In this document: positions 6,871 through 16,323 of the stretch, in pieces
How the letters are laid out: every line of letters starts with the position of its first letter
Position numbering within the stretch: the first letter of the stretch is position 1
Origin: Paenibacillus sp. HW567
GTDB taxonomy: Bacteria; Bacillota; Bacilli; Paenibacillales; Paenibacillaceae
Length of the DNA stretch: 64,000 nucleotides
Direction of reading: 5' to 3'
Assembly: GCF_000374185.1 (NCBI RefSeq)
Contig: NZ_KB910518.1
Coordinates: forward strand, 67,951 to 131,950
Made by a program: the position numbers and the translations under genes
The notes under the pieces: generated by a model
Told to the model about the DNA's origin: nothing
The model's input: only the letters and a program-made list of their open reading frames with translations
The model's database searches: none

Positions 6871-8793
6871 ATGGAGATAGATGTATCTAAAATGGTATTA
6901 GTGTCGCGTAAGTCGCTTGTGATCTGGAAAGCGATAAATAAGCAGTGTGTGCGTATGAATGCTAATCTGGATATTGTAAATCGCTCCATCAAAGCGGTTC
7001 AGAGTACGGTGAAGCGGTCAGCGGATGGAATGAATCGGTCTATGGACAGGCTTAATCAGTCTTTGCAAGTAATTAATGATACCTTGCTGGATGGATTTAA
7101 ACGGATGCCCCCAAAGCTAAGTGTGTCCAGAGATCTTGTAATGGAGCAAAGCCAGCAGGCCTCGCAATCTCAGCAGTTAGCTGTTAGCGCTTTGAGCACT
7201 TCACCGTCAGATAAAAATGTACCACCTGAAGAAGAGAAGGCAAAAAAAGTAAATTGGTGGAAAGGGCTTAAGGAAAAGAAGAAGCCAGAGCCGAAAAATA
7301 AGGAAGTGACCGTTGAAGCCTCTCCCAAGCCCAAGATAAATCTTGTGAAAGGACCGCCACCTCCATCGCCGCCACCAGTCCCAGCAGACTCCAAAATAAT
7401 GAAATTTCTCAAAACCGCCAATGTGGTAAACCCTTTTAATAGGGTCAAATCCTTTGGTGAGAAAGCGGTAAAATCTGCGGCAAAGCCAAGTGATATTGTG
7501 GACTGGAATACGCTCAATGATAATGTTGATACGGCTCTCGGTCAAATTGGAGCGAAAGCGTTGGGAGCACTGCGTCCGGTAATGGACACTCTTAATAAGG
7601 CACTGACCTCAGGCCAATTAATGCCGATTATTGATGCTATGGCTAACGGCTTTCTATTCATTGCTAATGTCATTTCTATGGTGGTTAATGGATTGTTGTG
7701 GCTGGTTGGGGTTGTTCAAGATAATTGGTCTTACATTAAACCGATTCTTGAAGCCATTGCTATTGTGTACTTAGCAGCGATGATTGTTCAAGTCTATATG
7801 CTCGCCGCTGCCTGGTTAGCAGCCAACTGGCCGATTCTGATTGTTATTGGGGTTATTGCGCTTTTAGTGCTGATTTTACAGCAGCTTGGTGTATCTGCAT
7901 CTGATGTTGTAGGAGCAATTGCAGGTTCCTTTGGTGTGTTGGTGGCCATAGTGCAAAACATAGGAATATGGATGCGCAACATATTTTATCTGGTTGGAGA
8001 TGCAATTGTAAATATTTTCAATACGGCCGTTAATAAAGTTAAAGAGTTCCTGTATGGTCTAGCGACCGGTGCGCTTGATGTACTCTATAACATGGCACTT
8101 GGGGCGGAGAATTTTGCCGGAGGGTTTATGAAGGTGATGGCTACTGCCATTAACTGGGTCCTTACACAGTTTAATTCTATGATAGATTCTTTAAGCAAAA
8201 TTCCCTTCTTTGAAAAATTGGGTATCGGGAAAATTAAGATAGATATGCTAGATCCGGAAGTACCTCATGCTGCCAGTGATCTGATTGATAAATACCGCCA
8301 AGGAATTAAGACACTTGAACCCAAACCTGATGATAAACCCAAACGTAATACTGAGATGTGGGACTATGTAAATGTAGGTGACAGTTTCAAAAGTTATCAA
8401 CAAGGTGGAGTTGATTTCACGAAAAATTTCTCCAATATGGGGAGATCTGCTACTGAGAAAGCCAAAGATTTAACTAATCCAATGAATGGAAATGGAAATC
8501 CTTCAAATCCCACAAGTATTCTTGCCAATCAAAATGGTAATCTAAACACCGTTAACCGGGTCAATCAAGTTGGCGCTATTAACGATACCGTAGACATCTC
8601 CAGCGATGATCTGAAAATGCTGCGCGAGCTGGCAGAGATTCAGGCAATCCAGAATTTCGTAGAGCTAACACCAACTGTTCAGGTAACAACCGGTAATATT
8701 AATAATGCTGGAGATATTGACTCCATTATTACGAAGATTGGGCAGAAGCTGAATGAGGAGTTTGTCTCAACGGCCCAGGGGGTGTATACGTAA
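6871..8793 (+). CDS. Tape measure protein (XkdO-like, short)
   Basis: This 640-residue tape measure protein sets tail length and fills the tube before ejection. The N-terminal ~100 residues are coiled-coil-like (VKRSADGMNRSMDRLNQSLQ), followed by a charged Pro/Lys-rich linker with a PPPPSPPPVP stretch at ~residues 155-165. The middle part (~250-370) has several hydrophobic membrane-like segments (VIGVIALLVLILQQLGVSAS), and the C-terminal part is amphipathic and Asn-rich. It is about half the length of B. subtilis XkdO, predicting a shorter tail. It begins after AAAGGGGG, 13 bases beyond the frameshift product. Confidence 0.85.
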   Translation: MEIDVSKMVLVSRKSLVIWKAINKQCVRMNANLDIVNRSIKAVQSTVKRSADGMNRSMDRLNQSLQVINDTLLDGFKRMPPKLSVSRDLVMEQSQQASQSQQLAVSALSTSPSDKNVPPEEEKAKKVNWWKGLKEKKKPEPKNKEVTVEASPKPKINLVKGPPPPSPPPVPADSKIMKFLKTANVVNPFNRVKSFGEKAVKSAAKPSDIVDWNTLNDNVDTALGQIGAKALGALRPVMDTLNKALTSGQLMPIIDAMANGFLFIANVISMVVNGLLWLVGVVQDNWSYIKPILEAIAIVYLAAMIVQVYMLAAAWLAANWPILIVIGVIALLVLILQQLGVSASDVVGAIAGSFGVLVAIVQNIGIWMRNIFYLVGDAIVNIFNTAVNKVKEFLYGLATGALDVLYNMALGAENFAGGFMKVMATAINWVLTQFNSMIDSLSKIPFFEKLGIGKIKIDMLDPEVPHAASDLIDKYRQGIKTLEPKPDDKPKRNTEMWDYVNVGDSFKSYQQGGVDFTKNFSNMGRSATEKAKDLTNPMNGNGNPSNPTSILANQNGNLNTVNRVNQVGAINDTVDISSDDLKMLRELAEIQAIQNFVELTPTVQVTTGNINNAGDIDSIITKIGQKLNEEFVSTAQGVYT

Positions 8794-8794
8794 C

Positions 8795-9550
8795 GTGGAA
8801 GAGTATGGATTTTTTCTTAGCTACAACAACTATCAAGAGGCTATCAGACTGCCGGTCAATCCCGAAACGTTGGAGATTAAGGAGTCTGGTGACGGAAAAA
8901 GCTACTCCATCATTGACCTGGGTGAAATTAATACTATTGCCTATCCCAAGCTGACGGAAATCACTATAGAGAGTGTATTTCCGGCGCAGTATTATCCGTT
9001 TGTTGTGTACCGGAGAGATGAGGCGAGTAAGTTGCTGAAGCCTTATGAATATGTGGAGCTGATTAAAAAATGGATGGTGAGCCGCAGGCCAATACGATTT
9101 GTATTTACCGGGCTGAAGTCGCTGGATAACCGTGCCGCAGATCAGAGCAACATGGAACCAGATTGGCTCGCGCTGGCAAAAGCGAATGCGGGGAAGATTT
9201 TTACAGGTGAAATGGGAATTAATATGGCCACTAGCATCGAAGGCTTTACATGGAAGCTCAGCGCGGGAACTTCCGGGGATATTGAGTATACACTGGCACT
9301 TAAGAAGTATGTATTCTATCAGGCTGTCGCTGCAAAAGTTGTAAAGGGAGAAGTCAAGGCACAGCAGAAGCGTTCTAGTGATAAATCTGCACCAGCTACC
9401 TATACCATAAAAGCAGGGGATACTCTTGGGAAGATTGCCCAGAAGTTTCTCGGCGACAGCAGCAAATATAAGATACTCCAGAACCTTAATGGCATTTCCG
9501 ATAGCGAGCTCAAGAAGCTTAAAGTCGGCAGAGTCATTAAGTTGTCATAG
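8795..9550 (+). CDS. xkdP: LysM baseplate/hub protein (XkdP-like)
   Basis: This is a 251-residue hub protein. The N-terminal ~190 residues match the XkdP type (EEYGFFLSYNNYQEAIRLPV; VFPAQYYPFVVYRRDEASKL) and residues ~203-251 are a LysM domain (TYTIKAGDTLGKIAQKFLGD ... VGRVIKLS). The LysM domain probably helps the particle dock on peptidoglycan or hub components. Start: a longer frame begins at 8753 inside the tape measure gene, but GTG 8795 just after that gene's stop, with CCAGGGGG before it, is preferred. It belongs to the xkdPQRST baseplate block. Confidence 0.88.
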   Translation: MEEYGFFLSYNNYQEAIRLPVNPETLEIKESGDGKSYSIIDLGEINTIAYPKLTEITIESVFPAQYYPFVVYRRDEASKLLKPYEYVELIKKWMVSRRPIRFVFTGLKSLDNRAADQSNMEPDWLALAKANAGKIFTGEMGINMATSIEGFTWKLSAGTSGDIEYTLALKKYVFYQAVAAKVVKGEVKAQQKRSSDKSAPATYTIKAGDTLGKIAQKFLGDSSKYKILQNLNGISDSELKKLKVGRVIKLS

Positions 9551-9559
9551 GAGGGGACG

Positions 9560-10525
9560 ATGGTGGAGCTGCTTGTGAAAAACAAGGAAGGAAGGATTTG
9601 GGATATCTCTGGTATCGCAACGGATATTACCTGGAAGACATCGCGTTCCGGCAAGCCCTCTACTCTGGATCTGACTCTAGTTGACAGTGGTATTTACCAG
9701 CATCCGAAGTTTGGGATCAGCAACGGGGATATTATACAGTTCAGTAAAGATGGAATTAACGTATTTTATGGTTTTGTATTCAGTATAGATACGGGGATTG
9801 ACCAAGAAATTAAGCTGACTGCGTATGATCAGATCCGTTATTTACTGGGGAACGGTAGCTATGTGCTCCAGAATGTTACCGTAAGCGAACTGATACAAAA
9901 GATTGCCAAGGACTACGGATTGCAGACAGGTGTGCTGGATGCCGCTAAGTACAAAATACCCTCCCTGATTGAAGATGATAAAAAACTGCTCGATATCATA
10001 ATGGGGGCTATCGGCAGCGAACTTCAGTATAAGGGACAACTGATGGCTTTTTATGATGATTTTGGAAAGCTGACGCTGCGCAGTAGCGAGAATATGCTGC
10101 TGAATGTGATTTTAGGAGCAGGGCATTATCTATATGACTATTCATTGAAACGAAGCATTGATGAGGAGACGTACAACACAATCTTTCTGTACAAAGATAA
10201 CGAGCAATCAGGCAAGAGAGACATCTATCCGGTATCGGATAAGGAAAATGTGGAACGCTGGGGCTTGTTGCATTTATACCAGAAGGCTGATGATAAGGCG
10301 AACGCAGCACAGATTCAGGAAAAAGCCAATAATTTGTTGAAAATGCATAACCGGGAGAAGCTGAGTCTCTCTGTCCAGGCAATCGGCGACATGCGGGTAA
10401 GGGCAGGCAACTTCATATATGTACTGCTGGACGAATTCGACACGCAGCTTTTTCTGGTGGATCAATGCAGCCATAAGATTTCCGGTGGGGAGCATACCAT
10501 GTCCCTAGATATAAAGGTGGTGTAA
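9560..10525 (+). CDS. xkdQ: Tail hub protein (XkdQ-like)
   Basis: This 321-residue protein matches XkdQ, the gp27-like hub ring at the tail tip. Visible family features are WDISGIATDITWKTSRSGKP near the N-terminus, the DQIRYLLGNGSYVLQNVTVS stretch, and a C-terminal LFLVDQCSHKISGGEHTMSL strand pair. AGGAGG lies upstream of the ATG, nine bases after xkdP. It would join the tube to the baseplate spike. Confidence in the family is high from sequence pattern and gene order. Confidence 0.88.
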   Translation: MVELLVKNKEGRIWDISGIATDITWKTSRSGKPSTLDLTLVDSGIYQHPKFGISNGDIIQFSKDGINVFYGFVFSIDTGIDQEIKLTAYDQIRYLLGNGSYVLQNVTVSELIQKIAKDYGLQTGVLDAAKYKIPSLIEDDKKLLDIIMGAIGSELQYKGQLMAFYDDFGKLTLRSSENMLLNVILGAGHYLYDYSLKRSIDEETYNTIFLYKDNEQSGKRDIYPVSDKENVERWGLLHLYQKADDKANAAQIQEKANNLLKMHNREKLSLSVQAIGDMRVRAGNFIYVLLDEFDTQLFLVDQCSHKISGGEHTMSLDIKVV

Positions 10526-10531
10526 AGGTTT

Positions 10532-10825
10532 ATGTTGGATATTATCAAAAAAGCGAGCCTCGGAGCCGTATCCAATACGAATCCGGTGGCTTTTTCCTAT
10601 GGAACGGTGACGGCTACAAAGCCTCTGCAGATTCAGGTGGATCAACGGTTTATTCTTTCCGGCCCTGCACTTGTCCTCCCAGAAACAGTTATGGAAAGCA
10701 GAATTGAATTGGACGGTAAAAGCTATCTGATCCGACGGGGCCTTGAATCCGGGGACCGTGTGCTGTTGATCCGCATGCAGGGAGGACAAAGCTATATTGT
10801 TCTGGATCGGCTGGTGAATTTATGA
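10532..10825 (+). CDS. xkdR: Baseplate protein (XkdR-like, DUF2577)
   Basis: This 97-residue protein has the DUF2577/XkdR pattern: an N-terminal helix, then GAVSNTNPVAFSYGTVTATK leading into 'PLQIQVDQRF', and a short OB-like strand series ending GDRVLLIRMQGGQSYIVLDR. It lies between the hub protein and the gp25-like XkdS, and its stop overlaps the next start by four bases (ATGA). In related particles this small beta protein helps form the central spike or its adapter. The role is inferred from family and position. Confidence 0.82.
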   Translation: MLDIIKKASLGAVSNTNPVAFSYGTVTATKPLQIQVDQRFILSGPALVLPETVMESRIELDGKSYLIRRGLESGDRVLLIRMQGGQSYIVLDRLVNL

Positions 10826-11253
10826 TCCCAGCCCTTGGAAAGGCAGGACCTATAACGTCATTGTTGGAGAGCGAAGCCATTAGCCAGAGCTCAGAAATCC
10901 CAAGTCTTACTTATAGAATGGACTGGGAACGCAAACGGATATTAGGCACTATTGATACGCTGGAGGCCGTCAAGCAGGCAGCAGTCAAAGTTCTTCAAAC
11001 CGAACGTTATGAGCATCTGATCTATAGTTCAGATTACGGAACTGAGTGGAACCTGGTGCTTGGCAGAGACCGCCTGCTCGCCAGATCGGAGCTAAGGCGG
11101 AGTGTAAGTGAAGCTTTGCTCGAGGATGAGCGAATTCGTAGTTTGGAGGATGTGGAGATTTCTTTTAACGGAGATAATGTTATCCTCAATTGCACTGTCG
11201 TCACGTATTACGGTAATTTCGAGCTGAGAAAGGAGTGGAGTGAGGGTGTATGA
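10822..11253 (+). CDS. xkdS: Baseplate wedge protein (XkdS-like, DUF2634)
   Basis: This 143-residue gp25-like wedge component links the first sheath ring to the baseplate. Visible features are GTIDTLEAVKQAAVKVLQTE, YEHLIYSSDYGTEWNLVLGR and LLEDERIRSLEDVEISFNGD, the usual XkdS signature. The end overlaps the next gene by 14 bases. Contractile injection systems and myophages conserve this protein, so it supports a contractile rather than siphovirus-type tail. Confidence 0.86.
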   Translation: MIPALGKAGPITSLLESEAISQSSEIPSLTYRMDWERKRILGTIDTLEAVKQAAVKVLQTERYEHLIYSSDYGTEWNLVLGRDRLLARSELRRSVSEALLEDERIRSLEDVEISFNGDNVILNCTVVTYYGNFELRKEWSEGV

Positions 11254-12304
11254 AGATCAGACCTATGAAGCATTGCTTGAACGAATGCTGGAGCGGATTC
11301 CGGCAGGGCTGGACAAGCGTGAAGGCAGCATCATCTATGATGCGCTGGCTCCGGCTGCGGCTGAGATGGCGCAGATGTATATTGAGCTGGATGTAAATAA
11401 TAATTTAGTTTTTGCAGATACGGCTACTGGGGAGTACCTGGAACGCAGCATTGCCTGGTCGGGGATTACAAGGCGTGCAGCGAGTAAAGCTGAGCTTAAA
11501 GGAAGGTTCTATAACAGTGCTAATGGGCTGCTGGATATTCCGCTTGGCAGTCGTTTTTCACTTGATTTGCTGCATTATACAGCAGTAGAGAAGCTGGCTC
11601 CAGGAACCTACAGGATGGAAAGTGAAGCAGCAGGAGAAGAGGGAAACCGTTATTTCGGCTCTTTGCTGCCCCTTGATTACATCCCTGATCTGGCGCGTGG
11701 TGAGATTGCGGCACTGTTGATCCCCGGTGAAAATGCGGAGAGTGATGACTTGCTGCGTCAACGGTATTTCGACTCGGCGAGACGTCCGTCAACGAGCGGA
11801 AATAAATATCATTATATGGAATGGGCGATGCAGGTTGATGGGGTGGGAGGCAGCCGGGTATTCCCGCTGTGGAACGGTCCTAAGACGGTGAAGGTTGTCA
11901 TCGTAGATTCGCAAAAGCAGCCTGCCTCCGAACTGCTTGTCTCTCAGGTGCAGCAATATATTGATCCGGTTTCGGGACAAGGTGAAGGACAAGCACCGGT
12001 AGGCGCGGTGGTGACCGTAGTCTCGGCAACAGGAAAAAACATTAGCGTAAGCGCCAAGGTTATACTTGCTCCCGGATATTCGCTGCAATCGGTTATTGAT
12101 GCTTTTAAGGTGCTATTGGAAAAGTACCGTAAGGAGAAGGCTTTCACTGCTTCCTACATCAGCCAATCTGTGATTGGCTCGCTGCTGCTGGATACAGAGG
12201 GAACTGTGGACTATAGCGAATTGAAGCTGAACGGCGGAGTTGGAAATGTAATACTAACAGAAACTGAAGTGCCATTGTTCAGCAATGTTGAGCTGGAGGT
12301 GTAG
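11240..12304 (+). CDS. xkdT: Baseplate J protein (XkdT-like)
   Basis: This 354-residue baseplate J/gp6-like wedge protein has the N-terminal MRVYEDQTYEALLERMLERI, a GSIIYDALAPAAAEMAQMYI motif, a central DDLLRQRYFDSARRPSTSGN motif and a LFSNVELEV C-terminus typical of the family. It forms the iris of the baseplate that triggers sheath contraction. It overlaps xkdS at its start, and a small baseplate-linked gene follows after two bases. Confidence 0.9.
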   Translation: MRVYEDQTYEALLERMLERIPAGLDKREGSIIYDALAPAAAEMAQMYIELDVNNNLVFADTATGEYLERSIAWSGITRRAASKAELKGRFYNSANGLLDIPLGSRFSLDLLHYTAVEKLAPGTYRMESEAAGEEGNRYFGSLLPLDYIPDLARGEIAALLIPGENAESDDLLRQRYFDSARRPSTSGNKYHYMEWAMQVDGVGGSRVFPLWNGPKTVKVVIVDSQKQPASELLVSQVQQYIDPVSGQGEGQAPVGAVVTVVSATGKNISVSAKVILAPGYSLQSVIDAFKVLLEKYRKEKAFTASYISQSVIGSLLLDTEGTVDYSELKLNGGVGNVILTETEVPLFSNVELEV

Positions 12305-12306
12305 CG

Positions 12307-12720
12307 ATGGGTTACCCCGAGCAGATTGATGTATTCAAGGACAAGCTGAACAAAAAAGCAAACGGCGGCAGCTATGTTATTGAAGAGAAGCTCATTCTTA
12401 CAGATGGAATTTATAGTGGCTTGCTTGCGCATGACAATATTAACAACCAGACCATAGCCGTGTATTCAGGGCCGCATTACAGCGGGATAGAGCTGAGAAA
12501 TTTCTCAGTTTCCTTCCCGGATGACGCGCCCTGGCGGCGGACCATAAGAGTTTTTGCAGAGGTGCCCGAGGTGTATGTCACCTACGAGACGCCAGGGGAT
12601 ACCGTGGAGGCGGATGATATTAATGTTCTGCAATGGGGGCTTACTGCCGCTCAAAGTGAATTGGAACGCTATAAGAGTGAGGGACTCATAGACGGAGGGA
12701 CATTTAGAAGAGAGGTGTAA
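12307..12720 (+). CDS. Baseplate-region protein of unknown role
   Basis: This is a 137-residue protein starting MGYPEQIDVFKDKLNKKANG. I do not recognise a characterised family, though proteins with this opening recur in Paenibacillus-type tail loci. The middle is beta-rich (SFPDDAPWRRTIRVFAEVPE) and the C-terminal part has a helix (NVLQWGLTAAQSELERYK). It lies between the J protein and the first fibre-like gene with two-base spacing, so it probably acts as an adapter between baseplate and fibres. That role is inference. Confidence 0.6.
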   Translation: MGYPEQIDVFKDKLNKKANGGSYVIEEKLILTDGIYSGLLAHDNINNQTIAVYSGPHYSGIELRNFSVSFPDDAPWRRTIRVFAEVPEVYVTYETPGDTVEADDINVLQWGLTAAQSELERYKSEGLIDGGTFRREV

Positions 12721-12721
12721 A

Positions 12722-13744
12722 ATGGGGCAAACGATTCAGCTTAAACGCGGCACGCTTGCAGAGCTTGGTGCTTACGGAGTTTTGCAGACAGGTGAGATGG
12801 GCTTCTGTACGGATACAAAGGAAGTCTATATTGGTGACGGTGCCTCCAATTTTATGGTCGGCCATGCGCTGTCAGGTCCAGAGGCTTCGCGTCCGGCGGC
12901 GGCATCTGTGGGGCGCTTTTATTATGTGACCAGCGGGTCCAATAACGGATACTTATACTTCGACGACGGTTCAACCTGGCACCGGACCAATTCACAGAAG
13001 CTAAGTGATCTGACGGGAACGGTGGATGACCTTGCCGATGGATCAACATATGCGAAGGTGCTGAAAGCGGATATTACTGCGGGACATATCAACAGAGTGT
13101 CTGACGGTACAAATGTCAAAACGGCAGCGGAAATAAAAGCCCATATTGACGATGCGGCGAAGCACCGTGTGATCAATGATACGGGAACAGCAATTACCGA
13201 CCTATGGTCGGCACAGAAAATTAAGAATGAAATCGAGCTGGCCAAGCATAACATTGAGCCTCAGGCTTCAGTAAAGGACCAGAATCTCACCGTTCCTCCA
13301 GTAAGTCCAGCGGAAGGCGACCGCTATATCGTTCCCTTAGCAGCAGCAGGAGTATGGGCGGGTAAAAGCAATCAGATTGCGGAATACCAAGCTGCCACGT
13401 GGGTGTACTATGCGCCTGCTGTCGGCTGGACTGCTTATATAGACGATGAGCAGAAAATTTACAGTTGGAACGGCAGCGCTTGGGTGCGTACAGGGGGAGC
13501 ATTGCAGACTATTACAGCAGGCAATGGTCTAACCGGTGGTGGTCAAGCCGATTCGGTGACGCTGAATATCGGTGCAGGCTTCGGGATTGGCGTTACCGCA
13601 GATGCGATTGCAGTGACTGCTGGTAAAGGGATCTTTGTAGATTCAGGCGGTGTAGCGGCCAATATCGACGGAAGCAGCATTGTCTACGACATCTCAAACG
13701 GCAACCGGCTAATGGTAGCGAGTATTGATGGCGGCACATTTTAG
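12722..13744 (+). CDS. Tail fibre protein with tropism-determinant-like N-terminus
   Basis: This 340-residue protein has an N-terminus (IQLKRGTLAELGAYGVLQTG followed by EMGFCTDTKEVYIGDG) that matches the Mtd/hyaluronidase N-terminal module found on phage receptor-binding proteins, where it attaches to the baseplate. The middle has a GDRYIVPLAAAGVWAGKSNQ segment resembling the DUF2793-type fibre module, and the C-terminus is Gly-rich and repetitive. Its start overlaps the preceding stop region. Together with the next gene it forms a pair with the same attachment module, one long and one very short. The receptor target is unknown. Confidence 0.78.
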   Translation: MGQTIQLKRGTLAELGAYGVLQTGEMGFCTDTKEVYIGDGASNFMVGHALSGPEASRPAAASVGRFYYVTSGSNNGYLYFDDGSTWHRTNSQKLSDLTGTVDDLADGSTYAKVLKADITAGHINRVSDGTNVKTAAEIKAHIDDAAKHRVINDTGTAITDLWSAQKIKNEIELAKHNIEPQASVKDQNLTVPPVSPAEGDRYIVPLAAAGVWAGKSNQIAEYQAATWVYYAPAVGWTAYIDDEQKIYSWNGSAWVRTGGALQTITAGNGLTGGGQADSVTLNIGAGFGIGVTADAIAVTAGKGIFVDSGGVAANIDGSSIVYDISNGNRLMVASIDGGTF

Positions 13745-13756
13745 GGGGCGACGACT

Positions 13757-14092
13757 ATGGCTCTAAAAACTTTAATTCAAATCCGCCGCGGCCTGGAAAG
13801 TGCGCTGGGCACGCTTGCTGTCGGCGAACTGGGCTATTGCACCGATACGGGCAAGCTATACATCGGGACGGGCAGTGTTAACAGATTGCTCGTAGCTTCA
13901 CATAGCACCGGCGATATGCTAAAAAGCATTTACGATACAAACAACAACGGGAAGGTAGATTATGCTCAGGAAGCGGATACTGTACCCTGGTCCGGCGTGG
14001 ATGGCAAGCCGGCGGTGTACCCACCTGCAGTCCATACGCATGAATATATGGCTAAAGGCCCGCTGAGCTGGAATCAGCTAAAAGGGGTGTGA
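13757..14092 (+). CDS. Short tropism-determinant-like fibre module
   Basis: This 111-residue protein repeats the attachment module of the previous gene: IQIRRGLESALGTLAVGELG then YCTDTGKLYIGTGS. It continues with DTNNNGKVDYAQEADTVPWS and a VYPPAVHTHEYM segment typical of phage fibre linkers. It lacks a receptor-binding body, so it may be a truncated or accessory fibre, or an adapter. The stop overlaps the next start (GTGTGACTATGG region, ATGs four bases apart). Confidence 0.72.
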   Translation: MALKTLIQIRRGLESALGTLAVGELGYCTDTGKLYIGTGSVNRLLVASHSTGDMLKSIYDTNNNGKVDYAQEADTVPWSGVDGKPAVYPPAVHTHEYMAKGPLSWNQLKGV

Positions 14093-14706
14093 CTATGGCC
14101 TATGGTGAGAATATATATGGCACATTAAGTTATTCCTCCAGCCAGTCCAGCCAAGAAGCACCTGAGCTTGGTAAGCCGGACCTGATGGAATACCTTCCTG
14201 AGTATTACCAAGGTGTGCTTGAAATGGAACAGCTCCAGGAGAGCGATGCTGTGGAATGTGGACGGCTCGCCTATTCAATTGAGGATTCCGCATTGCAAAC
14301 AAATGTAGAATCGGCAACCTGGGGACTCGCGCGTTGGGAGAATGTACTGGCTTTAACTACGGACAGTACGAAATCCTATGCTACCCGCAGAGAGATGATC
14401 AAGGCTAAGCTGCGCGGAAGCGGGACCACCACTGCAGAAATGATCCGGCGGACGGCATCCGCTTTTTCTGGAGGAGATGTTCGGGTTGTGGAGGTGCCGG
14501 GAGAATACAGTTTTGAAATCCGTTTTGTAGGCTCGCTGGGTATTCCGGCGAATATGGCGGGGCTGATTCAAATTATTGAAGAGATTAAGCCAGCGCATCT
14601 GGATTATAAGTTTGTGTACAGCTATACCTGGTGGGATTCATTAAAGGCGCTCACTTGGAGCAATGCGCACGAAAGAACCTGGAACGAATTAAGAGTATAC
14701 GAATAG
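14089..14706 (+). CDS. xkdU: Baseplate protein (XkdU/YmfQ-like, DUF2313)
   Basis: This 205-residue protein corresponds to XkdU/YmfQ (gpI-like), which links the J protein to the tail fibres. Family features are LMEYLPEYYQGVLEMEQLQE near the N-terminus, YATRREMIKAKLRGSGTTTA in the middle and IQIIEEIKPAHLDYKFVYSY near the C-terminus. In PBSX this gene follows xkdT directly; here three genes have been inserted between them. GTGTG/ACTATGG spacing suggests coupling to the preceding gene. Confidence 0.87.
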   Translation: MTMAYGENIYGTLSYSSSQSSQEAPELGKPDLMEYLPEYYQGVLEMEQLQESDAVECGRLAYSIEDSALQTNVESATWGLARWENVLALTTDSTKSYATRREMIKAKLRGSGTTTAEMIRRTASAFSGGDVRVVEVPGEYSFEIRFVGSLGIPANMAGLIQIIEEIKPAHLDYKFVYSYTWWDSLKALTWSNAHERTWNELRVYE

Positions 14707-14717
14707 GAGTGTGAAAC

Positions 14718-16304
14718 ATGCAGACTACAGGTAACTTGGGCTTGAAAAAGCCGGACGGTACAGACATTGTAGATATCGGGGATTTGAACGGCAATATGGA
14801 TATTTTGGATACTGCCGTAAAAAATGTGCAGGATCATGCAGCGGATGCTGTGAAGCATATTACAGCAACTGAACGCACTGCTTGGAACGCTAAAGCTTCC
14901 ACAGCAACAGCAACTATTAGCACAGCGGGGCTGATGGCAGCAAGCGATAAATACAAGCTGGATGGCGTAGCGTCCGGGGCAAATAATTATTCGCATCCGA
15001 ATCATACAGGGGACGTGACCAGTACAGGGGATGGCCTTACTGCCATTGCTCCGGGCGTTATTGTGAATGCTGACATCAATGCGGCTGCCGCGATTGACGC
15101 ATCGAAGATTGGTACGGGGGTTGTGTCCAACGCGGAGTTTGGGTATTTGGATGGGGTGACGAGCGGAATACAAGGGCAGCTAAATGCCCGGCCACTATTG
15201 ACAACAACTCCGCAGCAGACGACAGGGGATATTACCTTTTATGTGCGGACAGATGGTAATGATAATAATACGGGGCTGGCGAATACGTCGGGCGGGGCGT
15301 TTAAGACAATAGGTAAGGCAATTTGGGCATTACCGCAAATAATTAACCATCAAGTAATTATCAACGTTGCAGCGGGGACATATCCCGAAAAAGTTAATGT
15401 CGCTGGTTTCAGCGGATCGAATAACCTTACAATTCAGGGGGCTTCCGCAGCAACAACAACGCACATGGTTAATGGTTTCGATGTGTTTTACAATTCTATC
15501 AATGTTCGTATTATTGGGTTTACGGGAACAAGAACGGATGCGGCACCATTCAACGCCGTTGCAACGCAGGAGGTTTTCTTCTACCGGTGTCTTGTTACGG
15601 CAAACTCAGCTTCTTATGCATTCAATGCTGATGAAGGAGCGATGATGTATTTAGGACAGTGTATAATATCGAATAGAGGCGTAGCTGTATACGCTCAAGT
15701 AGAAGCGAAAATTTTCACTTCTGATTTATCAGGTTCAGCCAATACAGTAGGGTATAGAGCGTATTTCGGAGGGAAAATAACTGTAACTGGAACATTGGTT
15801 TCTTCGACATATGGCTACGAATCACAGCATGGTGGTCAAGTACTAACTTCGGCAGGAGTTATTAGTCCGTGGGGAGACAACACACATTCGTCCCGTCCAA
15901 TAACATGGTCCACAATGTCTGTATCTGCTTATGCGCTTACTGCAAACACTTGGAATTTCATCAAATACGGGGGCGTGTCCACAAATAATTCAAATGGATA
16001 TAATGGAACGGCGGGAATATTCACTTCTCCGCAGGATGGCTGGTATAAAGTACGTGCATCTGCCATGTTACTTAATGTTCCTGTAAACCAGCAAGTTCAA
16101 ATAAGAATTTTGCTTAATGGTAGTATTGGCTATGTTGTTGACTTGGTTTACGCTACTACTTTAGCGCACCAAATCGTTAACGGTGAGACGTTACTCTATC
16201 TTCAACCAGGGCAAACGGTACAGGTTCAAATTTATGTTGATAGTGCTGTGTGGATTAGCACAGGGTCGGATACGACTCGGCTTGAAATTATCCGGGTAGC
16301 GTGA
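14718..16304 (+). CDS. Tail fibre: beta-helix with C1q-like tip
   Basis: This 528-residue probable receptor-binding fibre has three visible parts. Residues 1-~165 are a baseplate-attachment region with KHITATERTAWNAKASTATA and a collagen-free fibre linker (YSHPNHTGDVTSTGDGLTAI). Residues ~175-~395 look like a right-handed parallel beta-helix (FYVRTDGNDNNTGLANTSGG, then AAGTYPEKVNV), as in phage polysaccharide-binding spikes. Residues ~400-528 form a C1q/TNF-like jelly roll (AGIFTSPQDGWYKVRASAML). The middle of the gene is visibly richer in A+T than its neighbours, consistent with swapping of the specificity part. It sits at the usual fibre position before XkdW. Confidence 0.82.
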   Translation: MQTTGNLGLKKPDGTDIVDIGDLNGNMDILDTAVKNVQDHAADAVKHITATERTAWNAKASTATATISTAGLMAASDKYKLDGVASGANNYSHPNHTGDVTSTGDGLTAIAPGVIVNADINAAAAIDASKIGTGVVSNAEFGYLDGVTSGIQGQLNARPLLTTTPQQTTGDITFYVRTDGNDNNTGLANTSGGAFKTIGKAIWALPQIINHQVIINVAAGTYPEKVNVAGFSGSNNLTIQGASAATTTHMVNGFDVFYNSINVRIIGFTGTRTDAAPFNAVATQEVFFYRCLVTANSASYAFNADEGAMMYLGQCIISNRGVAVYAQVEAKIFTSDLSGSANTVGYRAYFGGKITVTGTLVSSTYGYESQHGGQVLTSAGVISPWGDNTHSSRPITWSTMSVSAYALTANTWNFIKYGGVSTNNSNGYNGTAGIFTSPQDGWYKVRASAMLLNVPVNQQVQIRILLNGSIGYVVDLVYATTLAHQIVNGETLLYLQPGQTVQVQIYVDSAVWISTGSDTTRLEIIRVA

Positions 16305-16323
16305 CAGAGAGGAGGAATAAAAG

